A program made the translations under genes and the position numbers. This document shows positions 8,124 to 16,957 of a stretch of 64,000 bases of DNA, one piece after another (the first letter of the stretch is position 1; every line of letters starts with the position of its first letter). Source of the DNA: an uncultured Microbacterium sp. (GTDB lineage: Bacteria > Actinomycetota > Actinomycetes > Actinomycetales > Microbacteriaceae); contig NZ_CAMFHZ010000016.1 in assembly GCF_945952435.1 (NCBI RefSeq), positions 1 through 64,000 on the forward strand, written 5' to 3'. The notes beneath the pieces are model-generated. The model made no database searches, was not told the origin of the DNA, and saw only the letters and a program-made list of their open reading frames with translations.

Positions 8124-9040
8124 ACCTCGTCGTCCCCGAGAAGTACGCGCCGAGGCGCCGCAAGCCCTGGCTGCCGCGCGCCTGGCGCACGCCGTTGGCG
8201 CTGATCGGCACGATCATCGCCCTCCTCTGGATCCTGGTCGCGATCCTGGCGCCGTGGATCGCACCGCACGACCCCCTCGCCCAGAATCTCCCGCGTCTCG
8301 CCGCCCCCAGCGGCGACGCGATCATGGGCACCGACGTCAACGGTCGGGACGTGTTCTCCCGCCTGCTGGTCGGCGCGCAGACGACGATCCCGCTCGCCCT
8401 CATGCTCGTCGTCTGCGCGATGGTCGTCGGCACGATCGTCGGGTCCGTCGCGGGCTACCTCGGCGGATGGGTGGACGAGGTGCTCATGCGCATCACCGAC
8501 ATGGTGATGGCGTTCCCCACGGTCATCCTCGCGATGGTCATCGCCGCCTCGCTCGGCCCCTCGATCATGAACGCGGTCATCGCGGGCATCATCGTCGCGT
8601 GGCCGCCCTACGCGCGCATCACCCGCTCCCTCGTGCTCGGTCTGCGCACCCAGAACTACGTGGTCGCCGGGCGGCTTCTCGGATCCTCCCCGCTGCGCTC
8701 CCTCGTGCGCGACGTGCTGCCGAACATCGCGGGACCCGTGCTCGTGCTCGCCTCGCTCGACATCGGCACCGCCATCCTGCTGCTGTCCGGGCTCTCCTTC
8801 CTCGGGCTCGGCGCGCAGCCCCCGACACCCGAGTGGGGCACGATGATCGCCGCGGCCATGCATGACACGTCGGCGTGGTGGCTGGGCCTGTTCCCCGGCC
8901 TCGCGATCCTCAGCATCGTGATGGCCTTCAACTTCATCGGAGACTCGCTGCGCGACGCGCTCGACCCGCTCGCCGCCCGGGAGCGCGAGGCCGAGTCGCC
9001 CACCGCGGTCTCTGCGGCGGCCGCGGAGGTGGCACCGTGA
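8120..9040 (+). CDS. ABC transporter permease, DppC-like
   Basis: 306 residues. N-terminal cytoplasmic tail rich in Arg/Pro, a first helix (about 32-55), the DppC signature HDPLAQNLPRLAAPSG...IMGTDVNGRDVFSRLL, five more helices, and the GLSFLGLGAQPPTPEWG segment conserved in this subunit. Pairs with the DppB-like permease. Starts with GTG inside the previous stop and itself ends in GTGA overlapping the first ATPase. Confidence 0.87.
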   Translation: MNLVVPEKYAPRRRKPWLPRAWRTPLALIGTIIALLWILVAILAPWIAPHDPLAQNLPRLAAPSGDAIMGTDVNGRDVFSRLLVGAQTTIPLALMLVVCAMVVGTIVGSVAGYLGGWVDEVLMRITDMVMAFPTVILAMVIAASLGPSIMNAVIAGIIVAWPPYARITRSLVLGLRTQNYVVAGRLLGSSPLRSLVRDVLPNIAGPVLVLASLDIGTAILLLSGLSFLGLGAQPPTPEWGTMIAAAMHDTSAWWLGLFPGLAILSIVMAFNFIGDSLRDALDPLAAREREAESPTAVSAAAAEVAP

Positions 9041-9900
9041 GCGCGCTCGTCATCCGCGACCTGCACGTCGAGCTCGGACAGGGCAAAAGGAACCGCACCG
9101 AGGTCGTGAAGGGCATCGACCTCGACCTCGTGCCCGGTCGAATCCAGGGGCTCGCCGGCGAGTCCGGATCGGGCAAGAGCATGACGGCGATGGCCGTCCT
9201 CGGCCTGCTGCCCGCCGGCGGGACGACCTCCGGATCGATCGTGCTCGGCGGCGACACCGAGCTCGTCGGCCTGACCGGAGCGGCGTACCGCGCGGTCCGG
9301 GGGAGGCGGATCGGCATGGTGTTCCAGGATCCCTCCGCCAGCCTGCATCCGCAGATCACGATCGGCTCCCAGCTCGCGGACGGCATGCGCGCGCACCTCC
9401 GACTCAGCCGAACCGAGGCGCGCCGCCGCGCGGCCGAACTGCTCGCGCTCGTCCGCGTGCCGAACCCCGAGGAAGCGCTGCAGAAGTACCCGCACCAGTT
9501 CTCGGGAGGTCAGCGACAGCGGATCGCGATCGCGATCGCCCTGGCCTGCGACCCCGAGGTCCTGCTCGCGGACGAGCCCACCACCGCCCTCGACGTGACC
9601 GTGCAAGCCGGGATCCTGCATCTGCTCCGTGACCTCGCCGTCCAACGCGATCTGGCGGTCCTGCTCGTCACGCACGACCTCGGCGTGATGAGCGCCGTCG
9701 CCGACGACGTCGCGGTGATGCGCGGCGGACGCATCGTCGAATCCGGTCCCCGCCGGCAGATCTTCCAGGATCCGCAGCACCCGTACACCCGGGAGCTGCT
9801 CGACGCGATGCCCGATGCGCAGGACTCCCTCGTCGACGGTGCGCCGGAGCGCGGATCCGAGGCTGTCGCGCCCGCCGACGAATCCGAGGAGACGCGATGA
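9037..9900 (+). CDS. ABC transporter ATPase, DppD-like
   Basis: 287 residues. Walker A GESGSGKSM (about 43-51), signature FSGGQRQR, Walker B VLLADEPTTALDVT, H-loop LLVTHDLGV. The C-terminal QHPYTRELLDAMP belongs to the oligopeptide-ATPase extension but the extension is short compared with DppD of about 330 residues. GTG start overlaps the permease stop; the end overlaps the second ATPase by 4 bp (ATGA). Confidence 0.88.
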   Translation: MSALVIRDLHVELGQGKRNRTEVVKGIDLDLVPGRIQGLAGESGSGKSMTAMAVLGLLPAGGTTSGSIVLGGDTELVGLTGAAYRAVRGRRIGMVFQDPSASLHPQITIGSQLADGMRAHLRLSRTEARRRAAELLALVRVPNPEEALQKYPHQFSGGQRQRIAIAIALACDPEVLLADEPTTALDVTVQAGILHLLRDLAVQRDLAVLLVTHDLGVMSAVADDVAVMRGGRIVESGPRRQIFQDPQHPYTRELLDAMPDAQDSLVDGAPERGSEAVAPADESEETR

Positions 9901-10751
9901 CCGATCAGAAGCCGGTGCTGCACGTCGACGGCCTCGTCGTCGAATACGGAGGCCGAGCGTCCTTCCGGGCGGTGGACGGCGTCTCCTTCGACATCGGCGC
10001 CGGCGAGGTGCTGGCCCTCGTCGGCGAGAGCGGTTGCGGCAAGTCCTCCACCGCGCGGGCGGTGATCGGCATGGAGAAGCCGGCCTCCGGCACGGTGCTG
10101 TATCGCGATCGGCCCGTGCAGCCGCTCGGGCTGCGCACCAGGCCGAAGGAGCTCACCGCGATCCAGATGGTGTTCCAGGATCCGAACTCCTCGCTGAACC
10201 CCCGGCTCCGTGTGGCCGCGCAGATCGCGGAGGGATCCCGGGCCGCCCGTGCCCGCGGCCTCGGCACCGAGGCGCCCTCGCACTGGCTCGAGGCGGTCGG
10301 GCTCTCCGCGGCGCTGCAGAACCGCTACCCGTACCAGCTGTCGGGCGGTCAGCGTCAACGCGTGGCGATCGCTCGCGCGCTCGCCGCCAAGCCCGATCTG
10401 ATCGTGGCCGATGAGCCGATCTCCGCCCTCGACGCGTCGGCGCAGGCGTCGGTCGCGGCCATGATGCGCGAGCTCTGCGTCGCGTCGGGGGCGGCCATGC
10501 TCTTCATCTCGCACGACCTCTCGGTCGTGCGGCTCATGGCCGATCGCGTGGCGGTGATGTACCGGGGACGGATCGTGGAGTCCGGACCCACACCGGCGGT
10601 GTGGTCGGATCCCGTGCACCCGTACACCGAGGCGTTGCTCGCCGCCATCCCCCATCCGGACGGCGAGGGCGTGCTGCCCGCGGCCCCCGCGTCGGAGGCG
10701 CCGTCCTCCTGGAGCGCAGACATCCCGGAGGCTCTCGACCGGGCACGGTGA
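9897..10751 (+). CDS. ABC transporter ATPase, DppF-like
   Basis: 284 residues. Walker A GESGCGKSSTA, signature LSGGQRQRVAIARAL, Walker B LIVADEPISALDAS, H-loop LFISHDLSVV, and VHPYTEALLAAIPHP at the end. The partner of the preceding ATPase, giving the heterodimeric motor typical of peptide importers. Last gene of the five-gene operon; the M24 peptidase gene converges on it with a 33-bp gap. Confidence 0.88.
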   Translation: MTDQKPVLHVDGLVVEYGGRASFRAVDGVSFDIGAGEVLALVGESGCGKSSTARAVIGMEKPASGTVLYRDRPVQPLGLRTRPKELTAIQMVFQDPNSSLNPRLRVAAQIAEGSRAARARGLGTEAPSHWLEAVGLSAALQNRYPYQLSGGQRQRVAIARALAAKPDLIVADEPISALDASAQASVAAMMRELCVASGAAMLFISHDLSVVRLMADRVAVMYRGRIVESGPTPAVWSDPVHPYTEALLAAIPHPDGEGVLPAAPASEAPSSWSADIPEALDRAR

Positions 10752-10784
10752 GCCCGGTCGAGAGCCTCCCGTCCGGCGCGCGGA

Positions 10785-11906
10785 TCAGTCCCCGGCGCGG
10801 GCGAGCACGTGCGGGGCGAGGTTGAGCCGGTCGGATCCGTCGGCGGTCACGACGACGATGTCCTCGATGCGCGCGCCCCATTCGCCGGGGAAGTAGATGC
10901 CGGGCTCGATGCTGAAAGCCATGCCCTCCCGCAGCAACAGGGCATTGCCCGGCGCGATGTAGGGCTCCTCGTGGGTGGACACCCCGATGCCGTGTCCGGT
11001 GCGGTGCAGGAACGCTGCGCCGAGCCCCGCGGCGTCGAGGACCTCGCGCGCGGCGGCGTCGACCTCCTCGGCGGTGATGCCGGGGCGGACGGCGTCGACG
11101 GCCGCCTGCTGGGCCGCCACGAGCACGGCGATGCGGCGCGCGGTCTCGGGATCCGGCTCGCCCACCGCGTAGGTCCTTGTGCTGTCGGAGTTGTACCCGC
11201 TCGGCACGGCACCGCCGATGTCGACGACGACGATGTCGCCGTCCGCGATCACCCGATCCGAGACCTCATGGTGCGGATCGGCTCCGTTCGGGCCGGATGC
11301 GACGATCACGAACTCGACCGTGCGATGACCTTCCTCGACGATGGCCGCGGAGATGTCGGCGGCGACCTCGCGCTCCGTGCGTCCCGCGCGAAGGAGGCCC
11401 GGCACGCGGCGGTGGACGGCGTCGATCGCCTCACCCGCGCGGCGCAGCTCGGCGATCTCGGCGGCGTCCTTGACCATCCGCCCCTCCCGGAGCACTTCCG
11501 TCGCGAGGACGGGCACGCCCAGTCGATCGGAGAGTGGGATGACGTGCAGGGCGGGCAGGGCGTCCGACACACCGAAGCGGGCGGGGGCGAACCCGAGTGC
11601 GCTCTCGACCAGCGCGTACGGATCCTCGCCGTCGATCCAGTCCGCGAGCGGAAGCCCGAGGGATCCGACCGCAGTGTCGCGCACCTTCGCGAGCTCCATG
11701 CGTGGCACGACCACGGTCGGCTCGCCCGCGGCGGGGATCACGAGGGCGGTCAGACGTTCGATCGTGTCGCCCTCGACCCCGGCGAGGTAGACGAGGTCCG
11801 GGCCGGGCCCGACCACGATCCCGTCGAGACCCGCCTCGGCGACCAGCGCACGGGCGCGGGCGAGGCGGGCGGCGTACACGGAGGCGTCGAAGAAGGGAGT
11901 GCTCAC
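10785..11906 (-). CDS. M24-family metallopeptidase (Xaa-Pro dipeptidase-like)
   Basis: 373 residues: a creatinase-type N-terminal domain (1-135) and a pita-bread catalytic domain. The five metal ligands can be read: Asp in VVVDIGG, Asp in NSDSTRTY, His in RTGHGIG, Glu in FSIEPGIY and Glu in ARIEDIV. It likely cleaves X-Pro dipeptides in the cytoplasm, which fits its place next to a peptide importer. GTG start at 11906; TAGCGT (minus strand, 11918-11913) ends 6 nt upstream, suggesting a leaderless transcript. Exact substrate cannot be told from sequence. Confidence 0.85.
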   Translation of the reverse strand: MSTPFFDASVYAARLARARALVAEAGLDGIVVGPGPDLVYLAGVEGDTIERLTALVIPAAGEPTVVVPRMELAKVRDTAVGSLGLPLADWIDGEDPYALVESALGFAPARFGVSDALPALHVIPLSDRLGVPVLATEVLREGRMVKDAAEIAELRRAGEAIDAVHRRVPGLLRAGRTEREVAADISAAIVEEGHRTVEFVIVASGPNGADPHHEVSDRVIADGDIVVVDIGGAVPSGYNSDSTRTYAVGEPDPETARRIAVLVAAQQAAVDAVRPGITAEEVDAAAREVLDAAGLGAAFLHRTGHGIGVSTHEEPYIAPGNALLLREGMAFSIEPGIYFPGEWGARIEDIVVVTADGSDRLNLAPHVLARAGD

Positions 11907-11966
11907 CCCTCCACGCTACGTTTCACGCATCCGCAGGGCCAGGTTTCGCCGGGCGGCCGTCGCGAA

Positions 11967-12035
11967 CTCAGGATGGATGGGGCGCAACGGCGGATTTCCC
12001 CGCGGATCTGTCTGCCGCACGCGATCCATCCTGAG
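11967..12035. repeat. 12-bp inverted repeat around a 45-bp loop
   Basis: CTCAGGATGGAT (11967-11978) and ATCCATCCTGAG (12024-12035) are perfect inverted copies separated by 45 bp. They lie in the 177-bp gap between the M24 peptidase start and the end of the DUF3349 gene. Possible transcript-end structure for the minus-strand operon or a small mobile repeat; I see no gene here. Confidence 0.5.
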
Positions 12036-12083
12036 AACGGACCAGACGCTTCGCGCGCTCGCGCGCCTTCACGACACGCCGGG

Positions 12084-12773
12084 TCACCCCAGCGCGATGC
12101 CCGACTCCTCGAGGCGCGCGCGGACGCGCTCCACGTCGTGCTCGCCGGGCAGTTCGCCGAGCACCCTCATCATCAGCACCTGCGCGTCGACGAGGGAGAC
12201 GTCGGGATCCGCTCCGGTCTGGGCGGCCAGGGCATCGCAGACCTCCTGCACCTCGTCGTCGGTGAGACGACGGCGCAGCAGAGCCAGGATCGGCACGCGA
12301 TCCTGAGCGGGGATGCCGTCGGGGTATCCGGCCCCCAACCAGCGCAGCGCCTGCGCGATCGGGTTGTGGCCGGTCGCGTCCACGAAGCCGGCCGACGCAG
12401 CGGCCTCCCCCGCGGAAGGGTCACCGGTGACAGGCGTCTCGGCCGCGTCCGCGACGGCCTCGCGAGCGGCGACGATCCGCTGTGCTTTGGTGCTCAGCGG
12501 CACGCCGCGGTCCGCGAGGTGCGCGGCGACGCGACGGACCTCGTCCTCCCCCGGGTTCGCGGCGGTGATCTGGGTGATGGCGGCGCGGATCTGCGACACC
12601 CGCACAGGATCCGTCTCCTGCCGGGCGAGAGCGGCGACGACGTCGGCGAGCTCCTCGGCGGTGAGGGTGCGTCGCAGCAGGGCCAGCAGAGGCGTGTAGT
12701 CCTTGGGCGGAACGCCCTCCGGATAGCCGGCGCGCAACCACTCGAGCACGCGGCTGAGCACCCCGCCGTTCAC
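12084..12773 (-). CDS. Tandem DUF3349 protein
   Basis: 229 residues containing two copies of the DUF3349 domain, the first at about 4-95 (VLEWLRAGYPEGVPPKDYTPLLALL) and the second at about 135-229 (ALRWLGAGYPDGIPAQDRVPILALL), joined by an Ala/Glu-rich linker. Most relatives have one domain of about 100 residues. Function unknown. GTG start overlaps the stop of the small membrane gene by 4 bp, so it is the third gene of the phosphate-permease operon. Confidence 0.75.
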   Translation of the reverse strand: MNGGVLSRVLEWLRAGYPEGVPPKDYTPLLALLRRTLTAEELADVVAALARQETDPVRVSQIRAAITQITAANPGEDEVRRVAAHLADRGVPLSTKAQRIVAAREAVADAAETPVTGDPSAGEAAASAGFVDATGHNPIAQALRWLGAGYPDGIPAQDRVPILALLRRRLTDDEVQEVCDALAAQTGADPDVSLVDAQVLMMRVLGELPGEHDVERVRARLEESGIALG

Positions 12774-13060
12774 CGGCCGGCTCCGAAGAGGGAGATGCCG
12801 AAGTAGTGGGAGATGCTCAGCCGGGTGATGAACAGGACGCCGGCGAGCACCGCGGCGATGACCACCGCGAACAGGATCCAGCCCGCGACCGCGAGCAGGG
12901 GGCGGCGTGTTCCCGGAGCCTCCCCGCCTACCTCGCCCGTGCCGGCGGACTGCAGCCGCAGACCGATCGCGAACAGCGCCGGAAGGCCCGCGCCGAACAG
13001 CAGGCCCACCAGGAGCACCCGGCCGGCGGCTGCGGCCATCTGTGCGAAATCGAAGCTCAT
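12770..13060 (-). CDS. Small membrane protein linked to the Pit permease
   Basis: 96 residues with two hydrophobic helices (about 11-33 and 55-80), no recognised domain. It lies between the PiT permease (15-bp gap) and the DUF3349 gene (4-bp overlap), so it is probably co-expressed with both and may assist or regulate phosphate uptake. That role is inferred from position only. Confidence 0.7.
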   Translation of the reverse strand: MSFDFAQMAAAAGRVLLVGLLFGAGLPALFAIGLRLQSAGTGEVGGEAPGTRRPLLAVAGWILFAVVIAAVLAGVLFITRLSISHYFGISLFGAGR

Positions 13061-13075
13061 GTCTCGTCCTCCCGA

Positions 13076-14260
13076 TCAGGCGGCGGCGTTCTGGGGGACG
13101 ACGGATCCGTCCCACTCGGCGTTGACGTTGCGATGGTCGACCCGCTGTCGGCGGCTGCGGAGGTAGAGCAGGGTCGCGGCGGCGAGGAGGAGGACGAACA
13201 CCGTGATCGCCCCGGCGAGACCGCCGATCCCGTGGGCGAGGAAGAAGCAGAGCGCACCCACGACCCCCGCGGCCGGCATCGTGATGAGCCACGCGATGAC
13301 CATCCGGCCCGCGATCCCCCACCGCACCTGCGCGCCGGGGCGGCCCACGCCCGATCCGAGGATCGAGCCCGTCGCGACGTGCGTCGTCGACAGCGCCATG
13401 CCCATCGACGACGACGTGAGGATGATGGCCGCGGAGGACGCCTCCGCGGCCAGGCCCTGCGGCGACTCGATCTCGACGAGCCCCTTGCCGAGCGTGCGGA
13501 TGATCCGCCAGCCGCCGAGATAGGTGCCGAGGGCGATCGCGGCGCCGCACACGACGATGATCCAGATCGGCAGCCCGTCCTTCAGGATCTCGTCGCCGGT
13601 GAGGGAGCCGTGCGCGATGAGGGCGAGGGCGATCACGCCCATGGTCTTCTGCGCGTCGCCCGTGCCGTGCGCGAGGGACACGAGCGACGCGGTGCCGATC
13701 TGCCCCCACCGGAAGCCGGCCTCGCGGTGCCGGGGATGCACGCCTCTCGTGAGCCGGTACACGAACCAGGTGCCGACGGCCGCGACGAGTCCCGCGATGA
13801 CCGGGGAGAGGACCGCGGGGACGATGATCTTGCCGAGCACGCCCGCCCAGTTCACGGTCGCGGCGCCGGCGATGCCCGCACCGATGAGTCCGCCGAACAG
13901 GGCGTGGGAGGAGCTGGAGGGAAGGCCGAGCAGCCACGTGGTCAGGTTCCACAGGATGCCGCCGACGAGGCCGGAGAAGATGATGATCATCGCCGCCTCC
14001 GGCGACAGACCGGGCACGAGATCGCCGTGGGGTCCTTGGATCGTGAGCACGTCCTTGGTGATGGTGGCCGCGACCTCGACGGAGAGGAACGCCCCGACGA
14101 GGTTCAGGACGGCGGACAGGGCCACGGCGACCTTCGGCTTCAGCGCGCCCGTCGCGATCGAGGTCGCCATCGCGTTGCCGGTGTCATGGAACCCGTTCGT
14201 GAAGTCGAACCCGATCGCGGTCACCACCACGAGGACGAGGATCAGCACTTCGGCGCTCAT
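13076..14260 (-). CDS. pitA: Inorganic phosphate transporter, PiT family
   Basis: 394 residues, about ten helices, two inverted PiT half-repeats. The first carries GFDFTNGFHDTGNAMATSIA and the second SLAHGTGDAQKTMGVIALAL, the two PiT signatures that hold phosphate/cation-binding residues. Low-affinity uptake of inorganic phosphate or metal phosphate driven by ion gradient. Start 14260 gives the standard N terminus; an ATG 12 nt upstream (14272) is possible. First gene of a three-gene minus-strand operon. Confidence 0.9.
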   Translation of the reverse strand: MSAEVLILVLVVVTAIGFDFTNGFHDTGNAMATSIATGALKPKVAVALSAVLNLVGAFLSVEVAATITKDVLTIQGPHGDLVPGLSPEAAMIIIFSGLVGGILWNLTTWLLGLPSSSSHALFGGLIGAGIAGAATVNWAGVLGKIIVPAVLSPVIAGLVAAVGTWFVYRLTRGVHPRHREAGFRWGQIGTASLVSLAHGTGDAQKTMGVIALALIAHGSLTGDEILKDGLPIWIIVVCGAAIALGTYLGGWRIIRTLGKGLVEIESPQGLAAEASSAAIILTSSSMGMALSTTHVATGSILGSGVGRPGAQVRWGIAGRMVIAWLITMPAAGVVGALCFFLAHGIGGLAGAITVFVLLLAAATLLYLRSRRQRVDHRNVNAEWDGSVVPQNAAA

Positions 14261-14446
14261 GATCGCCAGCATCCCGCTCGCGGGGCCGCGCGGCATCCGT
14301 CTTCCCGCACTCGACCGCGAGAGTTCACCCGGCGTTAAGACGGCGATCGGGCCGGATCCCACCGTGCGCATAGGCGTCGGGCGTAGCGTCGTCGCGGCCC
14401 GCCGCGGGCGGTGCCGTATCCGTGCCGGACGACGAGGGGAGATCGC

Positions 14447-15325
14447 GTGCCTCCCATCCCCGTCTTCCTCGGCACCTGGAGCGTGGATCCGGCCGCGCTC
14501 GTCGTGCTCGTCGTCGCCGCAGGGCTCTACCTCGGCGGTGTCGCCGTGCTGCGTCGGCGCGGGCATCGCTGGCCGCTGCGGCTGACGCTGATGTACCTGC
14601 TCCTGGGTCTCGGCTCCTATGCCGTGGTGTCCTTCGGCTTCCTCGGCACGTGGAGTGCCGCGCTGCGCTGGGCGTTCTCGACGCGGATCGCGCTGCTGCT
14701 GTTCGTCGTGCCGGTGCTGGTCACCCTCGGACGGCCGGTGTCGCTGGCCCGCGCCGTGCTCTCGGCGGCCCCGCGCGCCCGGGTGAACGGCTTCCTGCGC
14801 TCCTGGATCGCGAAGTTCTTCGGCAACGCGATCATGGCGCCGGTGTTCACCTGCCTCGTCTTCTCGGTCTTCTTCACGCCGCTGTCTGCGGTGCTGCGGT
14901 CCTCGCCCGTCGCCGAGGGGGCGATCTCGGCGCTCGTCCCGGTGCTCGGCCTGCTCATGGTGCTGCCGATGGCCGCGCACACGGTGGCGCGGACGAGCCT
15001 GTTCATCGTGGCCGAGTTCCTGTTCGCCTTCGTGGAGCTCGTGCTCGATGCGATCCCGGGCGTGCTGCTGCGGCTGGGGACGGTGGTGTTCGACCACGCC
15101 GGCGCCTGGCCGGGGGTGCTGCCGCTGTGGTTCCCGAATCCGCTGCGTGATCAGCAGCTCTCCGGCGACTTCCTCTGGTTCATCGCCGAGATCGTCGACG
15201 TGCCGATCCTCGTGATCCTGATGATGCGATGGATCCGCTCCGACCGACGCGAATCCCGCAGCATGGACGAGCTCAGCGACGAGGAGATGGCCGAGCTCAC
15301 CGCCGCGCATCTGCGCGGGGAGTGA
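14447..15325 (+). CDS. ctaG: Cytochrome c oxidase assembly protein, CtaG-like
   Basis: 292 residues with seven or so helices. The opening GTWSVDPAALVVLVVAAGLY, a helix-3 region with LTLMYLLLGLGSYAVVSFGF, and the C-terminal NPLRDQQLSGDFLWFIAEI match the actinobacterial/caa3-type CtaG membrane family, involved in copper delivery or oxidase assembly. GTG start chosen because GAGGGGAG lies just upstream. Monocistronic, divergent from pitA across 186 bp. Confidence 0.82.
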   Translation: MPPIPVFLGTWSVDPAALVVLVVAAGLYLGGVAVLRRRGHRWPLRLTLMYLLLGLGSYAVVSFGFLGTWSAALRWAFSTRIALLLFVVPVLVTLGRPVSLARAVLSAAPRARVNGFLRSWIAKFFGNAIMAPVFTCLVFSVFFTPLSAVLRSSPVAEGAISALVPVLGLLMVLPMAAHTVARTSLFIVAEFLFAFVELVLDAIPGVLLRLGTVVFDHAGAWPGVLPLWFPNPLRDQQLSGDFLWFIAEIVDVPILVILMMRWIRSDRRESRSMDELSDEEMAELTAAHLRGE

Positions 15326-15345
15326 CGGGCCGGGCCGCGCGCGGC

Positions 15346-15804
15346 TCAGGCGGCGGGCGCGGCGGTGCGGATCCTGTCCGCCAGGAAGGCGAGGTCGTCG
15401 TCCTCGAGTGCGGTCACCGCGTACGAGACCGGCCAGACGCGCCCATCGTCGAGCCGTGCCGGCCCTTCGAACTCGAACGTGGCGTAGCGGACCTTGAACT
15501 TGGCCTTCGGCTTGAAGAAGCAGACGACCTTGCCCGCCGCGTTCGCCCACGCCGGCATGCCGTAGTAGGTGCGCGGGACGAGCTGGGGCGCGTTCTCGGC
15601 GACGAGGCGCATCAGCGCCTCCGCCAGCGGGCCGTCCTCCGCGTCCATCTCCGCGATCTTCGCCCGCACGTCCGCCTCCCCGGCCGCTCGCGCCTCCTCC
15701 GGGGAGATCTTCTTCCGGGCCGCACGGGTCCGGCTCTCGGTCGCAGCCTCCTTGACGGCGGCGCGTTCGGCCGCGGTCAGCACGGGTGCGGTGCTCTCGG
15801 ACAT
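15346..15804 (-). CDS. DUF1801-family protein
   Basis: 152 residues, soluble. A charged N-terminal helical segment rich in Ala/Arg/Glu (1-50) is followed by a DUF1801 (YdhG-like) fold: APQLVPRTYYGMPAWANAAG, KVVCFFKPKAKFKVRYATF and a Trp-Pro-containing loop. Members are small binding proteins of unclear function, some described as iron-chaperone-like. A clean AGGAGG site precedes the ATG, so unlike several neighbours it has a leader. Converges with ctaG. Confidence 0.75.
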   Translation of the reverse strand: MSESTAPVLTAAERAAVKEAATESRTRAARKKISPEEARAAGEADVRAKIAEMDAEDGPLAEALMRLVAENAPQLVPRTYYGMPAWANAAGKVVCFFKPKAKFKVRYATFEFEGPARLDDGRVWPVSYAVTALEDDDLAFLADRIRTAAPAA

Positions 15805-15964
15805 CGTTTCCTCCTGTCGTCGTCCGGTGATCCCGGTTCGGATCCAGCGTAGGAACGACGCCGCAGGAGCGCTTCTTCAGAACTGATCGATCGCGGGCGG
15901 GCCCGTGCCGCCTGCGCGGGAGGGGGGTGCGACATCGCCGCCGGCGCTGATTAGTGTGGTGCGC

Positions 15965-16393
15965 ATGGATCTGCGTGTCGCCGCCTACGCCGTCATCCAC
16001 GATGACGAGGGGCGCATCCTCCTCGCGCGATGGACCGAGGGCCGACGCGTCTCCTGGACCCTCCCCGGCGGCGGCCTCGAAGACGGAGAGGATCCCGAGG
16101 CCGCAGCGCGCCGGGAAGTGCACGAGGAGACCGGCTACAAGGTCGCGGTCGGGCAGCTGCTCGGGATCCACTCCCGCGTCATCCCCGCCCGCCGCCGCGT
16201 GACGCCGGACGCCGCGGAGCCTCTGCACACCCTCCGCATCGTCTACCGCGCAAGGGTGACGGGTGGGCGGCTCCGGTTCGAGAAGCACGGATCGACCGAC
16301 ATGGCGGGCTGGTTCCGCCTGGACGAGATCGGGGCCCTGCAACGGGTCCGACTCGTGGACATCGCGCTCGAGATGGCCGGGATCGCCGGCTGA
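15965..16393 (+). CDS. NUDIX hydrolase
   Basis: 142 residues. The Nudix box is complete: GGGLEDGEDPEAAARREVHEETGYK (residues about 37-61), with the REVHEETG core binding the divalent metal. Hydrolyses a nucleoside-diphosphate-linked substrate that cannot be named from sequence. TAGTGT (15952-15957) lies 7 nt before the ATG, fitting leaderless transcription. Stands alone between convergent genes. Confidence 0.88.
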   Translation: MDLRVAAYAVIHDDEGRILLARWTEGRRVSWTLPGGGLEDGEDPEAAARREVHEETGYKVAVGQLLGIHSRVIPARRRVTPDAAEPLHTLRIVYRARVTGGRLRFEKHGSTDMAGWFRLDEIGALQRVRLVDIALEMAGIAG

Positions 16394-16432
16394 GACGGCG
16401 CGACGGGATCCGCCTCGGCTCCCCCGGTCCGG

Positions 16433-16957
16433 CTACTCGGGTTCGGAGATGTCGGCGACGGTCGCGTCGTAGGCGTCGATGAGCGCATCGGCGTCCACGA
16501 ACAGGCTGTAACCGTGGGCGCCGGCACCCATCGCGATGCGCTCGCCGCGGATCGTCTCGTCGGCGAAGACGGGCCAGGCCGTCGTGCTGCCCACCGGGAC
16601 GATCGTGCCGCGCTCGTAGCCGGTGGCCTCGAGGGCGACGGCGGGATCGGGAAGCTTCAACCGGTTCACGCCGACGACCGCGCGCAGCTTCGGCCAGGAG
16701 ATCTTTCGCCCGCCCGGCACGAGGGCGAAGAGGAAGGTGTCATCGGAGCGCTTGACGACGAGCGTCTTGACGATCCCGCTCGGTGGCAGGCCGAGGAGTT
16801 CCGCGGCCTCGTGCAGGCTCCCCGCCGCGGGTCGTCGCACGATCTCGATGTCGAGACCGCGCTCCTGCGCCGCCGAACGGACGCGCGCATGAGGATCCGC
16901 TGCCGCCTCGTCTGCGGAGGCCGGCAGCGGATCCGAGGACGCGCGGTGGTCGTTCAC
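16433..16957 (-). CDS. YbaK/EbsC-type aminoacyl-tRNA deacylase domain protein
   Basis: 174 residues. After a disordered Ala/Asp-rich start comes a YbaK/ProX-like fold with GIVKTLVVKRSDDTFLFALV and an invariant lysine (SGIVKTLVVK), followed by VGVNRLKLPDPAVALEATGY and GTIVPVG. Family members hydrolyse mischarged tRNA such as Cys-tRNA(Pro) or Ala-tRNA(Pro). The GTG start overlaps the stop of the upstream membrane gene (GTGA), so translation is coupled. Confidence 0.82.
   Translation of the reverse strand: MNDHRASSDPLPASADEAAADPHARVRSAAQERGLDIEIVRRPAAGSLHEAAELLGLPPSGIVKTLVVKRSDDTFLFALVPGGRKISWPKLRAVVGVNRLKLPDPAVALEATGYERGTIVPVGSTTAWPVFADETIRGERIAMGAGAHGYSLFVDADALIDAYDATVADISEPE

Noticed and set aside
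9037..10751. Adjacent ATPase genes considered as a recent duplication
   Set aside because: They correspond to the normal DppD/DppF pair and differ throughout.
13076..16342. A very long open frame on the minus strand across pitA, ctaG and neighbours
   Set aside because: Only the pitA part reads as protein. The rest is the shadow of real genes on both strands in high-GC DNA.
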